Assembly (NCBI RefSeq): GCF_001984155.1 | Contig: NZ_MTQO01000054.1 | Location: forward strand, 124,001-188,000 | Source of the DNA: Actinosynnema sp. ALI-1.44 | GTDB taxonomy: Bacteria > Actinomycetota > Actinomycetes > Mycobacteriales > Pseudonocardiaceae | Length of the DNA: 64,000 nucleotides | Reading direction: 5' to 3' | Shown here: positions 47,961-57,085 of the stretch, in pieces | Numbering within the stretch: the stretch's first letter is position 1 | How the letters are laid out: each line of letters begins with the position of its first letter | Notes under the pieces: generated by a model | What the model was told of the DNA's origin: nothing | Database searches by the model: none | What the model saw: only the letters and a program-made list of their open reading frames with translations | Position numbers and translations under genes: made by a program

Positions 47961-49499
47961 TTGTCCGATTCTGATCGGATCCTGACGCCTGAGGCCACCG
48001 CGTTCCTGGCCGGCCTGCACAGCGCGTTCGGTGCCCGACGAGACGAACTGCTGGTCAAGCGGTCCGAGCGCCGCGCGGAAGCCGCCAGGACCGGCAGGCT
48101 GGACTTCCTGCCGCAGACCGCGGGCGTGCGGTCGGCGGACTGGCGCGTGGCGCAGGCCCCCGAGGACCTCACCGACCGGCGGGTCGAGATCACCGGCCCG
48201 ACCGAACGCAAGATGGCGATCAACGCGCTGAACTCGGGCGCCCGGGTGTGGCTCGCCGACCTCGAGGACGCGAACACCCCGCACTGGGACAACGTGGTCG
48301 GTGGCCAGGTCAACCTGTACGACGCCGTGCGCGGGACGATCGAGCTGACCACGCCGGAGGGCAAGGAGTACAAGCTCAAGCCGGGCAGGCACGCGACCAT
48401 CGTGATGCGGCCCCGCGGCTGGCACCTCGACGAGCGCCACCTGGAGTTCGACGGCAAGCCCGCGGTCGGCGCGCTGGTCGACTTCGGCCTGTACTTCTTC
48501 CACAACGCGAAAGAGCTGCTTGAGCGCGGCAGCGGCCCGTACTTCTACCTGCCCAAGATGGAGAGCCACCTCGAGGCACGGCTGTGGAACGACGTGTTCA
48601 CGCACGCGCAGGAGCAGCTGGGCATCGCGCACGGCACGGTCCGGGCCACGGTGCTGATCGAGACCATCCCGGCGGCGTTCGAGATGGAGGAGATCCTCTA
48701 CGAGCTGCGCGACCACGCCTCCGGCCTGAACGCGGGCCGCTGGGACTACCTGTTCAGCGTGATCAAGTACTTCCGGGACGCGGGCAAGGACTTCGTGCTG
48801 CCGGACCGCAACTCGGTCACCATGACCGCGCCTTTCATGCGCTCGTACACGGAGCTGCTTGTGCGCACGTGCCACAAGCGCGGCGCGTTCGCGATGGGCG
48901 GGATGGCCGCGTTCATCCCCAACCGCCGCGACCCCGAGGTCACGACCCAGGCGCTGGCCAAGGTCCGTGACGACAAGAGCCGCGAGGCGGGCGACGGGTT
49001 CGACGGTTCGTGGGTCGCGCACCCCGACCTGGTGCCGGTCTGCCAGGAGGTCTTCGACGGCGTGCTGGGCGAGCGGCCCAACCAGCTGGACAAGACGCGC
49101 GACGAGGTCTCGGTGACCGCCGACGACCTGCTGAACGTCGCCGCCACCCCCGGCTCGGCCACGGACGCCGGTCTGCGTGCTGCCGTGGACGTCGGCGTCC
49201 GGTACATCGCGTCCTGGCTGGGTGGCAACGGCGCTGCGGCGATCCACAACCTGATGGAGGACGCGGCCACCGCCGAGATCTCCCGTGCCCAGGTGTGGCA
49301 GTGGGTCCGCAACGGCGTCGTGCTGGACAACGGCGCTCCGGTGACCGCTGAACTGGTCCGTGAGGTGCTCGCCGAGACGCGCAAGGAGCTGGACGGCCTC
49401 GCCCACCTCGACGACGCCGTCGAGCTGTTCGACCAGGTCGCGCTGGCCGACGACTTCGTCGACTTCCTCACGCTGCCCGCGTACGCGAAGATCGACTGA
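47961..49499 (+). CDS. aceB: Malate synthase A
   Basis: A 512-residue enzyme that condenses glyoxylate with acetyl-CoA to malate. Family signatures: [28 protein letters not shown] (about 93-120), [13 protein letters not shown] (catalytic Arg region near 150), [54 protein letters not shown] and NRRDPEV. The TTG at 47961 ([11 protein letters not shown]) follows AAAGGAG by 7 bases; a start further upstream would cover the promoter region. Here it probably disposes of glyoxylate from allantoin breakdown rather than only acting in the glyoxylate shunt. Confidence 0.95.
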   Translation: MSDSDRILTPEATAFLAGLHSAFGARRDELLVKRSERRAEAARTGRLDFLPQTAGVRSADWRVAQAPEDLTDRRVEITGPTERKMAINALNSGARVWLADLEDANTPHWDNVVGGQVNLYDAVRGTIELTTPEGKEYKLKPGRHATIVMRPRGWHLDERHLEFDGKPAVGALVDFGLYFFHNAKELLERGSGPYFYLPKMESHLEARLWNDVFTHAQEQLGIAHGTVRATVLIETIPAAFEMEEILYELRDHASGLNAGRWDYLFSVIKYFRDAGKDFVLPDRNSVTMTAPFMRSYTELLVRTCHKRGAFAMGGMAAFIPNRRDPEVTTQALAKVRDDKSREAGDGFDGSWVAHPDLVPVCQEVFDGVLGERPNQLDKTRDEVSVTADDLLNVAATPGSATDAGLRAAVDVGVRYIASWLGGNGAAAIHNLMEDAATAEISRAQVWQWVRNGVVLDNGAPVTAELVREVLAETRKELDGLAHLDDAVELFDQVALADDFVDFLTLPAYAKID

Positions 49500-50698
49500 T
49501 GCTGCTCGACGGACCGGCCGTCGCGTCGCTCACCGCTCGCCTGTCCGAAGTGGACAGACGACGGGCGGCGCGGTACCCGGGTGGCCGCGGCGGGCGCCAG
49601 CCGGTGCACACCTGCTACGTGCCCGCATCCCGGATCGGGCCGACCACCCCGCGCGACTGGGGCGAGCAAGCGCTTGCGGCCTTCGCGGACCACGGCTTCG
49701 ACCTCTCGCCCGACCTGGCCGAACGGGTCAAGACGAAGCTCGTCCGGGAACCGGTCGAAGACCTGCGGATCGACTTCGAGGACGGCTACGGCGCGCCGGG
49801 AACCGAGGACGACGACGCCCGCCACGCGGCGAGCTGCCTGGTCCGCTGGCACGCCGAGGGCATCGCGCCGTTCTCGTCCGGGCTGCGGATCAAGTCCTTC
49901 GACACGCCCGCGCTGCGCGACCGCGGCATCCGGACCCTGGACATCTTCCTGGAAGTGCTGCACGACCTGCCGCCCGGTTTCGTGATCACGTTCCCCAAGG
50001 TCACCGCGGCCGAGCAGGTCGAGGTCTTCGCCGAACTGCTCGGTGCGTTCGAGGACCGCCTCGGCTGGCGGCGCGGCTCGCTCACCTTCGAGATCCAGGT
50101 GGAGACCTCGCAATCCATTGTGGACAGCGAGGGGCGGCTCGCCATCCCCGCGTTCATCGCGGCCGGTGGCGACCGGGTGGTCGGCCTGCACTTCGGGACC
50201 TACGACTACACGGCCGCCGTCGGTCTCGGCGCGGGGCAGCAACATCTCGGACACCACGCGTGCGACTTCGCCAGGCACGTCATGCAGGTCTCCGCGGCCG
50301 GAACCGGGGTCCGCCTGTCCGACGGGTCGAGCAACGTCCTGCCGGTCGGTGACACCCCGCAGGTGCTGGCCGCCTGGCGCGTCCACTACGGACTGGTCCG
50401 GCGTTCGCTCGAACACGGCTTCTTCCAGGGCTGGGACATGCATCCCGCACAGCTGGTCTCGCGGTACGCGGCCGTGTTCGGCTACTACCGGGAAAGCCTG
50501 GCCGACGACGCACGACGACTTGCCGCGTACGCCGAACGCGCGGATGGTGGAGTACTCGACGAACCAGCCACTGCGCAAGCGCTCTCGGCATCGCTGTTGC
50601 GCAGTGTGGACTGTGGAGCCGCAACGGCCGAGGAGATCACCCAGGCGACGGGTCTCTCCATGGACGTGTTGCGCGCGTACCACAGAAGGGCGGTTTAG
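49499..50698 (+). CDS. DUF6986 family, aldolase/citrate-lyase-like protein
   Basis: A 399-residue protein with a TIM-barrel style resembling HpcH/HpaI and citrate-lyase beta families: RIDFEDGYG (about residues 90-98, acidic metal-site pattern), FVITFPKV, LTFEIQVETSQSIVDSEGR, GLHFGTYDYTAAVGL and FFQGWDMHPAQL. It begins at the last base of the malate synthase stop (TGATG), so the two are one operon. The family sits beside malate synthase in ureide clusters. The reaction is unknown; a C-C lyase or acyl-CoA activity on a glyoxylate-related compound is a guess. Confidence 0.82.
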   Translation: MLLDGPAVASLTARLSEVDRRRAARYPGGRGGRQPVHTCYVPASRIGPTTPRDWGEQALAAFADHGFDLSPDLAERVKTKLVREPVEDLRIDFEDGYGAPGTEDDDARHAASCLVRWHAEGIAPFSSGLRIKSFDTPALRDRGIRTLDIFLEVLHDLPPGFVITFPKVTAAEQVEVFAELLGAFEDRLGWRRGSLTFEIQVETSQSIVDSEGRLAIPAFIAAGGDRVVGLHFGTYDYTAAVGLGAGQQHLGHHACDFARHVMQVSAAGTGVRLSDGSSNVLPVGDTPQVLAAWRVHYGLVRRSLEHGFFQGWDMHPAQLVSRYAAVFGYYRESLADDARRLAAYAERADGGVLDEPATAQALSASLLRSVDCGAATAEEITQATGLSMDVLRAYHRRAV

Positions 50699-50760
50699 TT
50701 GACCAGTCCGGCGACAGTCACCACGCGCGGCGGCATCGGCACGAACGCGCAACGTCCCGA

Positions 50761-51348
50761 TGGCGCGCCGCCCTGCACCAACGAATCGACGGCCCGCTGG
50801 ACAGCCACAAGACCGTCGAGGCGCTCGGTACGGACGTGATCGACGAGGTTGTGGAATGGCGGCACCGCCCGACATACGCCCTTGACCCGGACACCGGCCA
50901 GGGCGACGCCCATGTGCAGTACGCGTTCGCCGCACACCGCGCGGTCGTGGACGTCGACGTGGACCTGGGCCTGGTGAAGGTGGTCGAACTCGCCTGCGCC
51001 CAGGACGTCGGCAAGGCGATCAACCCGGAAGCGGTGCTCGGCCAGATCCACGGCGGCACGGCGCGGGGCCTCGGCCTGGCGGTGATGGAGGAGATCCAGC
51101 TGACGGACGGCAAGATCCGCAACCCGTCCTTCACGGACTACCTGATTCCCACCGTGCTCGACATGCCGCCGATGGTCGTCGACGTCCTCGAACGCCCGGA
51201 CCCGCACGCGCCGTACGGGCTGCGCGGTGTCGGCGAACCGCCGACGATCTCGTCCACCCCGGCGATCGTTGCCGCGATCCGGGCCGCGACAGGCATGGCG
51301 CTGGGTCGTGTCCCTGTCCGACCGGAACACATCGCGCGAACCGGCTAG
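50761..51348 (+). pseudogene. C-terminal remnant of xanthine dehydrogenase molybdopterin subunit
   Basis: The frame reads GPLDSHKTVEALGTDVIDEVVEWRHRPTYALDPDTGQGDAHVQYAFAAHRAVVDVDVDLG and ends GVGEPPTISSTPAIVAAIRAATGMALGRVPVRPEHI. This is the last ~180 residues of a xanthine dehydrogenase large subunit, including the catalytic Glu region GVGEPP. All N-terminal parts are missing: the upstream frame reaches only into unrelated sequence after the DUF6986 gene. It is therefore a truncated remnant. An intact gene would fit this purine-catabolism cluster as the step making urate. Confidence 0.75.
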
Positions 51349-51401
51349 AAGTCGAACCACGGCTGGTCAGGCGCCAGGATGGTGGACTTGGCGCCTGACA
51401 G

Positions 51402-51697
51402 TCAGATCTCGGCGATCTCCTCATCGAGCGTCGTGATCACCGCTTCGATGTCCGGGAGCGCCAAGTCGTGCAGTGCCTCCGCCACGATCAGGACCGACGA
51501 TGTCTCGCCCGGTGCCGGGTGTTCCTCGGCCTGCGAAAGTCGCGTACTGGGTGGGCTTCATCCCCATCGCCGAGAACGTGGAGCGGATCCAGGCGATCGG
51601 CGACAGTCGGGGCCGGGGTGATTGCCGTGACGGTGAGCACCCCGGGCACCAGGGCGGGGAAGTCGCGCCGGACCTCGGGTGAGTGCGAGAAACGCAT
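51402..51697 (-). pseudogene. Internally deleted B3/B4 (tRNA-binding) domain protein remnant
   Basis: On the minus strand the 5' part starts MRFSHSPEVRRDFPALVPGV, the usual start of B3/B4-domain proteins related to the phenylalanyl-tRNA synthetase beta editing domain. The 3' part, in another frame and ending at 51402, reads ETSSVLIVAEALHDLALPDIEA, which is the usual C-terminus of the same family. Most of the middle, about 150 residues, is gone. The gene is dead. Confidence 0.65.
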
Positions 51698-51731
51698 ATC
51701 GCACCCTACTGACGGCTCGTCCCGGACCAGG

Positions 51732-52850
51732 CTAGAGATAACGCTCGAAGAACCGCCGGATGTCCGAGTTCTGCGCCCGGACGGACCGGGCGGGGTCGAT
51801 GGTGCCGACGAAGGGTTTGAAGTGGTCGGCCGGGAACCCGAGCGGCTTGACCAACTGGGGCAGGATCGGCTGCAGATCGCTGAAACTGTGGTGCCTTGCC
51901 CCGGTGTACACCACGGATCGCTTCGGTCCCTTCTGGTTTCCCCAGAACTGACCCCAGCTCGCGTCGAACGCCGTGTCCGGCGAGTGGTCGACGACGCTGC
52001 CGTCCGGCATGTCGAACTGCCCGCCCATCAGGAAGAACGGCCGATCCAGCCCCTGCTTGGCCACCTCGCCGAACTCGGGGAACATGGCGCCGTCCATGTT
52101 GATGCCCGCGTCGATCCGCCGGTCGCGCAGCATCGCCTCACCGGCGGTGAACCCGCCGTACGAATGGCCGAACATGCCGACCCGCCGCAGATCCGCCGAA
52201 CCGTCGAGCCACCGCTGCTTGCCCAGTTCGTCCAGGACGAACCGGGTGTCGGCGACCCGCGCGTCCAGCGCCGTGCCCATCTTCTCCCACGGGATCGTGA
52301 TGTTCTTCTCCACCCGGCCGCCGGGGAACTCGACTGTGGTCTCGAAGGTGTGGTCGATCGTGACGACGATGTAGCCGTGTGAAGCCAAGTCCTGGACCGC
52401 GGTGGTGCCGATGGCCCGTGGTCCGCCGAAACCGGGGGAGTAGAGCACAACCGGACGCTTGCCCCGCTTGACGGGTGCGTCGACGTGACCGGCCGAGCGT
52501 GTGCCCGCCCAGTCCACCGAGCCCTGGGGAACGTTGGCCGGAGGCGCGGCGGCGAACTCCTCGATGTCGCCGACCAGACCGTTCGGCAGCCACGGCGCCT
52601 TCGGGTAGCGCCATGCGTCGTCGGCCGGGTACCAGACGTTGATCATGAGTTCTCGTGTGCGGTCCGGTTTCCACGGGTCCGGCCGGTTCGCGTCGACCAG
52701 GTGCAGCGCCCGCGTGCCGACCTGGTGGTGCCCGGTCGGCGAGGGGAGTGTGAACGTCACTTTGGCCGCGGCCGAGGCGGTGACCGGTGCCCCGACCAGC
52801 ACTGCTGCGCCCACCACCCCTGCGGCAAGCGTTTTCGTGAGTAGCGACAT
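51732..52850 (-). CDS. Secreted alpha/beta hydrolase, PAF-acetylhydrolase-like
   Basis: A 372-residue exported enzyme. Signal peptide: KTLAAGVVGAAVLVGAPVTASAAA. Residues 45-150 carry the pattern LMINVWYPAD...RPVVLYSPGFGG, as in plasma PAF-acetylhydrolase-like lipases. The nucleophile elbow is GHSYGG near residue 226, an Asp follows in NMDGAMFP, and the catalytic His region is ARHHSFSDL near 316. The ATG at 52850 follows GGTGGAGG. It sits inside the allantoin region but has no evident role in it. A lipid or short-chain ester substrate is likely. Confidence 0.88.
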   Translation of the reverse strand: MSLLTKTLAAGVVGAAVLVGAPVTASAAAKVTFTLPSPTGHHQVGTRALHLVDANRPDPWKPDRTRELMINVWYPADDAWRYPKAPWLPNGLVGDIEEFAAAPPANVPQGSVDWAGTRSAGHVDAPVKRGKRPVVLYSPGFGGPRAIGTTAVQDLASHGYIVVTIDHTFETTVEFPGGRVEKNITIPWEKMGTALDARVADTRFVLDELGKQRWLDGSADLRRVGMFGHSYGGFTAGEAMLRDRRIDAGINMDGAMFPEFGEVAKQGLDRPFFLMGGQFDMPDGSVVDHSPDTAFDASWGQFWGNQKGPKRSVVYTGARHHSFSDLQPILPQLVKPLGFPADHFKPFVGTIDPARSVRAQNSDIRRFFERYL

Positions 52851-52928
52851 GCCTCCACCTTGCCCGGCAGCGAGGTCATCGCGCCTCATTCCAAGGGTTG
52901 ATCGCCAGCCCACGTGTGCGTGCCCGGC

Positions 52929-53411
52929 TTAGGTCACCAACAGCTCGAGACGGCGCAGGGCGATCTTGGCCAGCTCGCCGTTGACGATCCGCAGCTCGGT
53001 GGCCGCGTCGTTGCCGAGCCGGTCCTCCAGGATGCCGAGCAGCTCCTCACCGTCGCGACCGGACGCGTACACGAGGTAGATGTGTCCGAACCGTTCCTCG
53101 TAACGCTGGTTGGCCTCAAACAGACGTGACTCCAGTGACCGCTCTACTCCGGACTGTTCGGCCTGTGACCATGCGTCGCCGTCCTTGCGTTCGCCGATCC
53201 TGGGGTGTGCGGCCATGGCCAGGTGGAGTTCGTCGTTGCTCAGTTCGCTTGCCCGGGACCTCGCCACGGACAGTAATGTCGCACGATCGGCGAACGGTCT
53301 CATGGCGAGCACCTCGTCGGCCCACCTGGGCACCGCGAGACAATCTCTCAGCAACGGACGCAGGTCGTCGGCTGGGGCCGTGTTGAAACGGTGCAGGTTG
53401 ACGGCAGGCAC
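52929..53411 (-). CDS. uraD: OHCU decarboxylase (2-oxo-4-hydroxy-4-carboxy-5-ureidoimidazoline decarboxylase)
   Basis: A 160-residue enzyme that makes S-allantoin from the unstable product of urate oxidation. Its signature HPRIGER (catalytic His near residue 69) and RFGHIYLVYASGRDGEELLGILEDRLGND are present. The GTG start gives PAVNLHRFN. It is divergent from allantoinase with 52 bp between, where a candidate operator lies. Urate oxidase and 5-hydroxyisourate hydrolase, the steps before it, are not in the window. Confidence 0.93.
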   Translation of the reverse strand: MPAVNLHRFNTAPADDLRPLLRDCLAVPRWADEVLAMRPFADRATLLSVARSRASELSNDELHLAMAAHPRIGERKDGDAWSQAEQSGVERSLESRLFEANQRYEERFGHIYLVYASGRDGEELLGILEDRLGNDAATELRIVNGELAKIALRRLELLVT

Positions 53412-53436
53412 GGGCCCACATTAGCCCGGAGAAGTG

Positions 53437-53452
53437 TTTCACGAAGCGGAAA
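53437..53452. promoter_or_regulatory. Candidate AllR-type operator (uraD/allB side)
   Basis: TTTCACGAAGCGGAAA is an imperfect TTTC/GAAA palindrome between the divergent uraD and allB genes. Its reverse complement contains TTCCGCT then GAAA, as does the site before iclR/aceB. It overlaps the alternative allB start at 53434, which favours the start at 53464. Confidence 0.45.
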
Positions 53453-53463
53453 GAGGGTGGCAG

Positions 53464-54786
53464 GTGCTGGACCTGGTGTTCCGGGCCCGCAGGATGATCA
53501 CCTCGGCTGGTCAGACCGAGGGGACCGTCGGCGTGCGGGAGGGGCGCATCGTCGCCGTCGAGCCGTTGAACAGTGCGCTGGACGCCGACCGGGTGATCGA
53601 GCTCGGCTCCAACCAGGTGTTGCTCCCCGGTCTCGTGGACACCCACGTGCACGTCAACGATCCCGGCCGGACCGAGTGGGAGGGCTTCAAGACCGCGACT
53701 CGGGCGGCGGCGGCCGGTGGTGTCACGACGTTGCTCGACATGCCGCTCAACAGCCTCCCGCCGACCATCGACGTGGACGCCCTCGAGGCCAAGCGCAAGA
53801 CGGCCGAGGGCAGGCTGCACATCGACGTCGGGTTCTGGGGCGGTGCCGTTCCCGGCAACCTCAAGCAGTTGCGGCCGATGCACGAGTCGGGCGTGTTCGG
53901 GTTCAAGAGCTTCCTGCTGCACTCCGGCGTCGACGAGTTCCGCCACCTGAGCTTCGCGGAGTTCGAGGCGGCGCTCACCGAGATGAACCGCTTCAACGGG
54001 CTGATGATCGTGCACGCCGAGGACGAGCACACCATCACGCCTGCGCACGGCCGCAAGTACGCGGACTTCGTCGCCTCCCGTCCGCCCGAGGCCGAGAACG
54101 CCGCGATCAAGCGGGTGATCGCGTTGGCCAGGGAGACCGGGGCGCGGGTGCACATCCTGCACCTGGCGTCGGCCGAGGCGCTGCCGATGATCGCGGAGGC
54201 CAAGCGCGAGGGCATCGAGCTGACCGTGGAGACGTGCCCGCACTACCTGACGTTCGTCGCCGAGGAGATCCCGGACGGCGCCACCCAGTTCAAGTGCTGC
54301 CCGCCGATCAGGGACGCCGCCAACCGGGAGGCGCTGTGGCAGGGCCTCAAGGACGGCCTGATCGACTTCATCGTCAGCGACCACTCGCCGTCGACCGTCG
54401 AGTTGAAACGTTTCGACACGGGTGACTTCGGCGAGGCGTGGGGTGGCATCGCGAGCCTGCAGCTCGGCCTGCCTGCCGTGTGGACGCAGGCGCGCCGCCG
54501 TGGCCACACGATGTTCGACGTCGCCGAGTGGATGGCGCACCGTCCAGCCAAGCTGGCCGGTATGCGGCACAAGGGCCAGATCAAGCCGGGCTACGACGCG
54601 GACTTCTGTGTGTTCGCGCCGGACGAGGCCTTCGTCGTCCAGGCCGAGCAGTTGCACCACCGCAACCGCGTGACCGCGTACCACGGCATGCCGCTGGCCG
54701 GTCGGGTCGTGTCCACGTGGCTGCGGGGCATCAAGGTCACCGGCGAGGAGATGCACGGTGATCTGCTCGGCAGGGAGGACGCATGA
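53464..54786 (+). CDS. allB: Allantoinase
   Basis: A 440-residue amidohydrolase that opens allantoin to allantoate in ureide catabolism. Metal-site motifs: DTHVHVNDPGRTEWEG (about residues 59-74), the carboxylated-Lys segment GFKSFLLHSG (about 148), His in VHAEDEH (about 188) and ILHLASAEA, and Asp in VSDHSPST. GTG 53464 is chosen because the conserved start LDLVFRARRM follows it and GAGGGTGG lies upstream. Its stop overlaps the allantoicase ATG. Probably repressed by the AllR-like protein. Confidence 0.95.
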   Translation: MLDLVFRARRMITSAGQTEGTVGVREGRIVAVEPLNSALDADRVIELGSNQVLLPGLVDTHVHVNDPGRTEWEGFKTATRAAAAGGVTTLLDMPLNSLPPTIDVDALEAKRKTAEGRLHIDVGFWGGAVPGNLKQLRPMHESGVFGFKSFLLHSGVDEFRHLSFAEFEAALTEMNRFNGLMIVHAEDEHTITPAHGRKYADFVASRPPEAENAAIKRVIALARETGARVHILHLASAEALPMIAEAKREGIELTVETCPHYLTFVAEEIPDGATQFKCCPPIRDAANREALWQGLKDGLIDFIVSDHSPSTVELKRFDTGDFGEAWGGIASLQLGLPAVWTQARRRGHTMFDVAEWMAHRPAKLAGMRHKGQIKPGYDADFCVFAPDEAFVVQAEQLHHRNRVTAYHGMPLAGRVVSTWLRGIKVTGEEMHGDLLGREDA

Positions 54787-55769
54787 CCTTCGTGGAGAAC
54801 CCGGACCTGGCCAGCCGCAGGTTCGGTGGCTCGGTGGTGTGGGCGAACGACGAGCTCTTCGCCGAGCGCGAGAACCTGATCAGGGCGAGTGAGCCGGTCT
54901 TCCAGATGTACACCTTCGGTCACAAGGGACAGGTCTACGACGGCTGGGAGACCAGGCGACGCCGTGCGGACGGTGTCGACCAGGCGATCGTCCGGCTGGG
55001 CATGCCGGGCGTGATCAAGGGCGTCGTGATCGACACGGCGTTCTTCACGGGCAACTACCCGCCGTTCGCGTCGGTGGAGGCGTGCGGCGTCGAGGGGTAT
55101 CCGAGCCCGGACGAACTGACCGGGTGGACGACGGTGGTGCCGCGTTCGCCGCTCGCCGGTGACACCAAGAACCTCTTCGAGGTGACGGACACCCACCGCT
55201 ACACGCACGTGCGGTTGACGATCTATCCGGACGGCGGCGTCGCGCGGCTGCGTGTGCACGGGTCACCTGTCGCGGACCCGAACTTCCTCAACTTCGACCA
55301 CATGGACCTGGCCGCGTTGGCGAACGGCGCGGAGATCGCCGACTGCAGCAACAAGTTCTACTCGTCGCCCAGCAACCTGATCGCGCCGGGACCAGCCGCG
55401 GTGATGGGCGAGGGCTGGGAGACGGCGCGGCGCCGGGACGACGGCAACGACTGGGTGTCGCTGCGGCTGGCGGCCAAAGGGATCATCCGGCTGGTCGAGC
55501 TGGACACGACGCACTTCAAGGGGAACTCGCCCGGCTGGGCGTCGGTCAGCTGTGCGGACGCGTCCGGCGAGTGGATCGAGCTGCTCAGCCGTGAGCGGTT
55601 GCAACCCGACACTCGCCACCTGTTCCGGGTGGCCGATGAGCACGAGGCCACCCAGGCCCGGCTGGACGTCTACCCGGACGGGGGGATGGCCAGGTTGCGG
55701 CTCTGGGGCTCGTTGACCGAGGAAGGCCGTGGGCTGTTCGTCTCCCGCTGGCAGGACCGTTTGCCGTAG
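54783..55769 (+). CDS. alc: Allantoicase
   Basis: A 328-residue enzyme that splits allantoate to ureidoglycolate and urea. It shows the family's two repeated jelly-roll halves: GQVYDGWETRRRRADGVDQAIVRLGMPG and its counterpart GEGWETARRRDDGNDWVSLRLAAKG. Each is followed by TxHFKGN/TAFFTGNYP and by RLDVYPDGGMARLRLWG or RLTIYPDGGVARLRVHG. It is coupled to allB by a 4-bp overlap. Ureidoglycolate would yield glyoxylate, the substrate of the malate synthase at 47961-49499. Confidence 0.95.
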   Translation: MTFVENPDLASRRFGGSVVWANDELFAERENLIRASEPVFQMYTFGHKGQVYDGWETRRRRADGVDQAIVRLGMPGVIKGVVIDTAFFTGNYPPFASVEACGVEGYPSPDELTGWTTVVPRSPLAGDTKNLFEVTDTHRYTHVRLTIYPDGGVARLRVHGSPVADPNFLNFDHMDLAALANGAEIADCSNKFYSSPSNLIAPGPAAVMGEGWETARRRDDGNDWVSLRLAAKGIIRLVELDTTHFKGNSPGWASVSCADASGEWIELLSRERLQPDTRHLFRVADEHEATQARLDVYPDGGMARLRLWGSLTEEGRGLFVSRWQDRLP

Positions 55770-55797
55770 TTTGCGCCACGCTGGGATTGTCAATCCC

Positions 55798-56586
55798 ATG
55801 GGCATGGCTCACTTACGCACGCACAAGGCAACGCAGGCCCTCGGCCGGTTCGGGATGATCTGTTACGGCGTTGTGCACCTGCTTGTCGCGTGGCTCGCCA
55901 TTCAGCTGGTGTTCGGTGAGTCCGAACAGGCCGATCAGAAAGGCGCGGTGGGGTCACTCGCGCAAACGCAGGTCGGGCCGGTGTTGTTATGGGTTCTGGC
56001 CATCGGTTTGTTCGCGTACGGGCTCTGGCAGATCCTCATGATCATCAACGGCTACACCTGGGTGGAGAAGGGGCGCAAACGTTTCCTCCGCAAGTTCGGG
56101 GCGGGCTCGCGCGCCTTCGTCGCGATATCGCTGGGGATCTCCGCGGTCCAGATCGCCGCGGGCTCCGGCGGCGGGTCGAGCAACGACACGACCAAAGAAG
56201 GGACAGCGAAGCTGATGTCGCAGCCCTTCGGTCAGATCCTGGTCGGAATTCTCGCGCTGATCATCCTGGGAGTGGCGGTCGCGGCCGTTCGCCGTGGTGT
56301 CAAAAAACTGTTCCTGGAGGATCTCGACCGTTCCCGTCTGCCGAAACCGGCCGAGCCGCTGGGCGTTTTCGGGCACAGTTCCAAGGGTGTGGCGTACGGC
56401 ATCATCGGCGTCCTCGTCGGCGTCGCCGCGATCAACGCCGAACCGGGCGACGCCAAGGGCCTGGACGGCGCGCTGAAGGCGTTGCAGGCGCAGACGTTCG
56501 GCTCGGTCCTGCTGTTCATCGTGGCGCTCGGGTTCGCCGCCTACGGCGTCTACTCCTTCGCCGCGGCCCGCGCTCACAAAGGCTGA
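55798..56586 (+). CDS. DUF1206 membrane protein
   Basis: A 262-residue membrane protein with six hydrophobic segments arranged as three DUF1206 repeats. Each has an ALGRFGMICYGVVHLLVAWLA-like first helix and a second helix ending in a FAYGLWQ or FAAYGVYSF motif. There is no known function. ATG 55798 is chosen; a second in-frame ATG follows 6 bases on. It is not clearly in an operon with alc (28 bp after it), and its downstream neighbour is convergent. Confidence 0.85.
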   Translation: MGMAHLRTHKATQALGRFGMICYGVVHLLVAWLAIQLVFGESEQADQKGAVGSLAQTQVGPVLLWVLAIGLFAYGLWQILMIINGYTWVEKGRKRFLRKFGAGSRAFVAISLGISAVQIAAGSGGGSSNDTTKEGTAKLMSQPFGQILVGILALIILGVAVAAVRRGVKKLFLEDLDRSRLPKPAEPLGVFGHSSKGVAYGIIGVLVGVAAINAEPGDAKGLDGALKALQAQTFGSVLLFIVALGFAAYGVYSFAAARAHKG

Positions 56587-56605
56587 AAACACTCACGGGG
56601 CTTGA

Positions 56606-57085
56606 TCAGCGGAATGTGTTGCGGCGGGAGGAGATCACGCCGGTGTCGAATCCCGCGAGGTGCAGGCCACCGGCGAAGCGCGCGTGTTCGATCTTCACGC
56701 ACCGGTTCATCACGACGTTCAACCCGGCTTCCTCGGCCCGTCGTGCGACGGGTTCGTGGACCAGGCCGAGTTGCAGCCACAGGGTGCGGGCACCGGCGTC
56801 GATGACTTCCTCGGCGACACCGGGCAGGTCGTCGTGCTTGCGGAACACCGAGACCAGGTCCGGCGGCTTCGGCAGGTCAGCCAGTGTCGGGTAAACCGGT
56901 TCGCCCAGCAGGGAATCCAGCCTCGGGTTGACGAACGACACCTCGTACCGCGTCGACGACAACAGGTACGTGGCAACGAAGTAGCTCGGCCGTGCGGTGT
57001 TCGCGGAAGCACCGACCAACGCGACCCGCTTGGTGTCCAGCAGGATCGCGCGCCGCTGGGCGGCGGAAGGGCCTTGCCACGTCAT
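56606..57085 (-). CDS. CoA-binding (YccU-type) protein
   Basis: A 159-residue Rossmann-fold protein of the CoA_binding_2 family. Seen: RVALVGASANTARPSYFVATYLL (GASxxxxRPS phosphate-binding loop), VNPRLDSLLGEPVYPTLADLP, DLVSVFR, WLQLGLVHEPVARRAEEAGLNVVMNRCVKIEH. The ATG at 57085 overlaps the stop of the O-acetylhomoserine sulfhydrylase gene, so the pair is co-translated. This pairing is common in actinobacteria, but the protein's role is unknown. Confidence 0.9.
   Translation of the reverse strand: MTWQGPSAAQRRAILLDTKRVALVGASANTARPSYFVATYLLSSTRYEVSFVNPRLDSLLGEPVYPTLADLPKPPDLVSVFRKHDDLPGVAEEVIDAGARTLWLQLGLVHEPVARRAEEAGLNVVMNRCVKIEHARFAGGLHLAGFDTGVISSRRNTFR

Noticed and set aside
50699-51360. 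A 221-codon minus-strand frame over the xanthine dehydrogenase remnant
   Set aside because: The plus-strand frame matches the end of xanthine dehydrogenase well; the other is its shadow.
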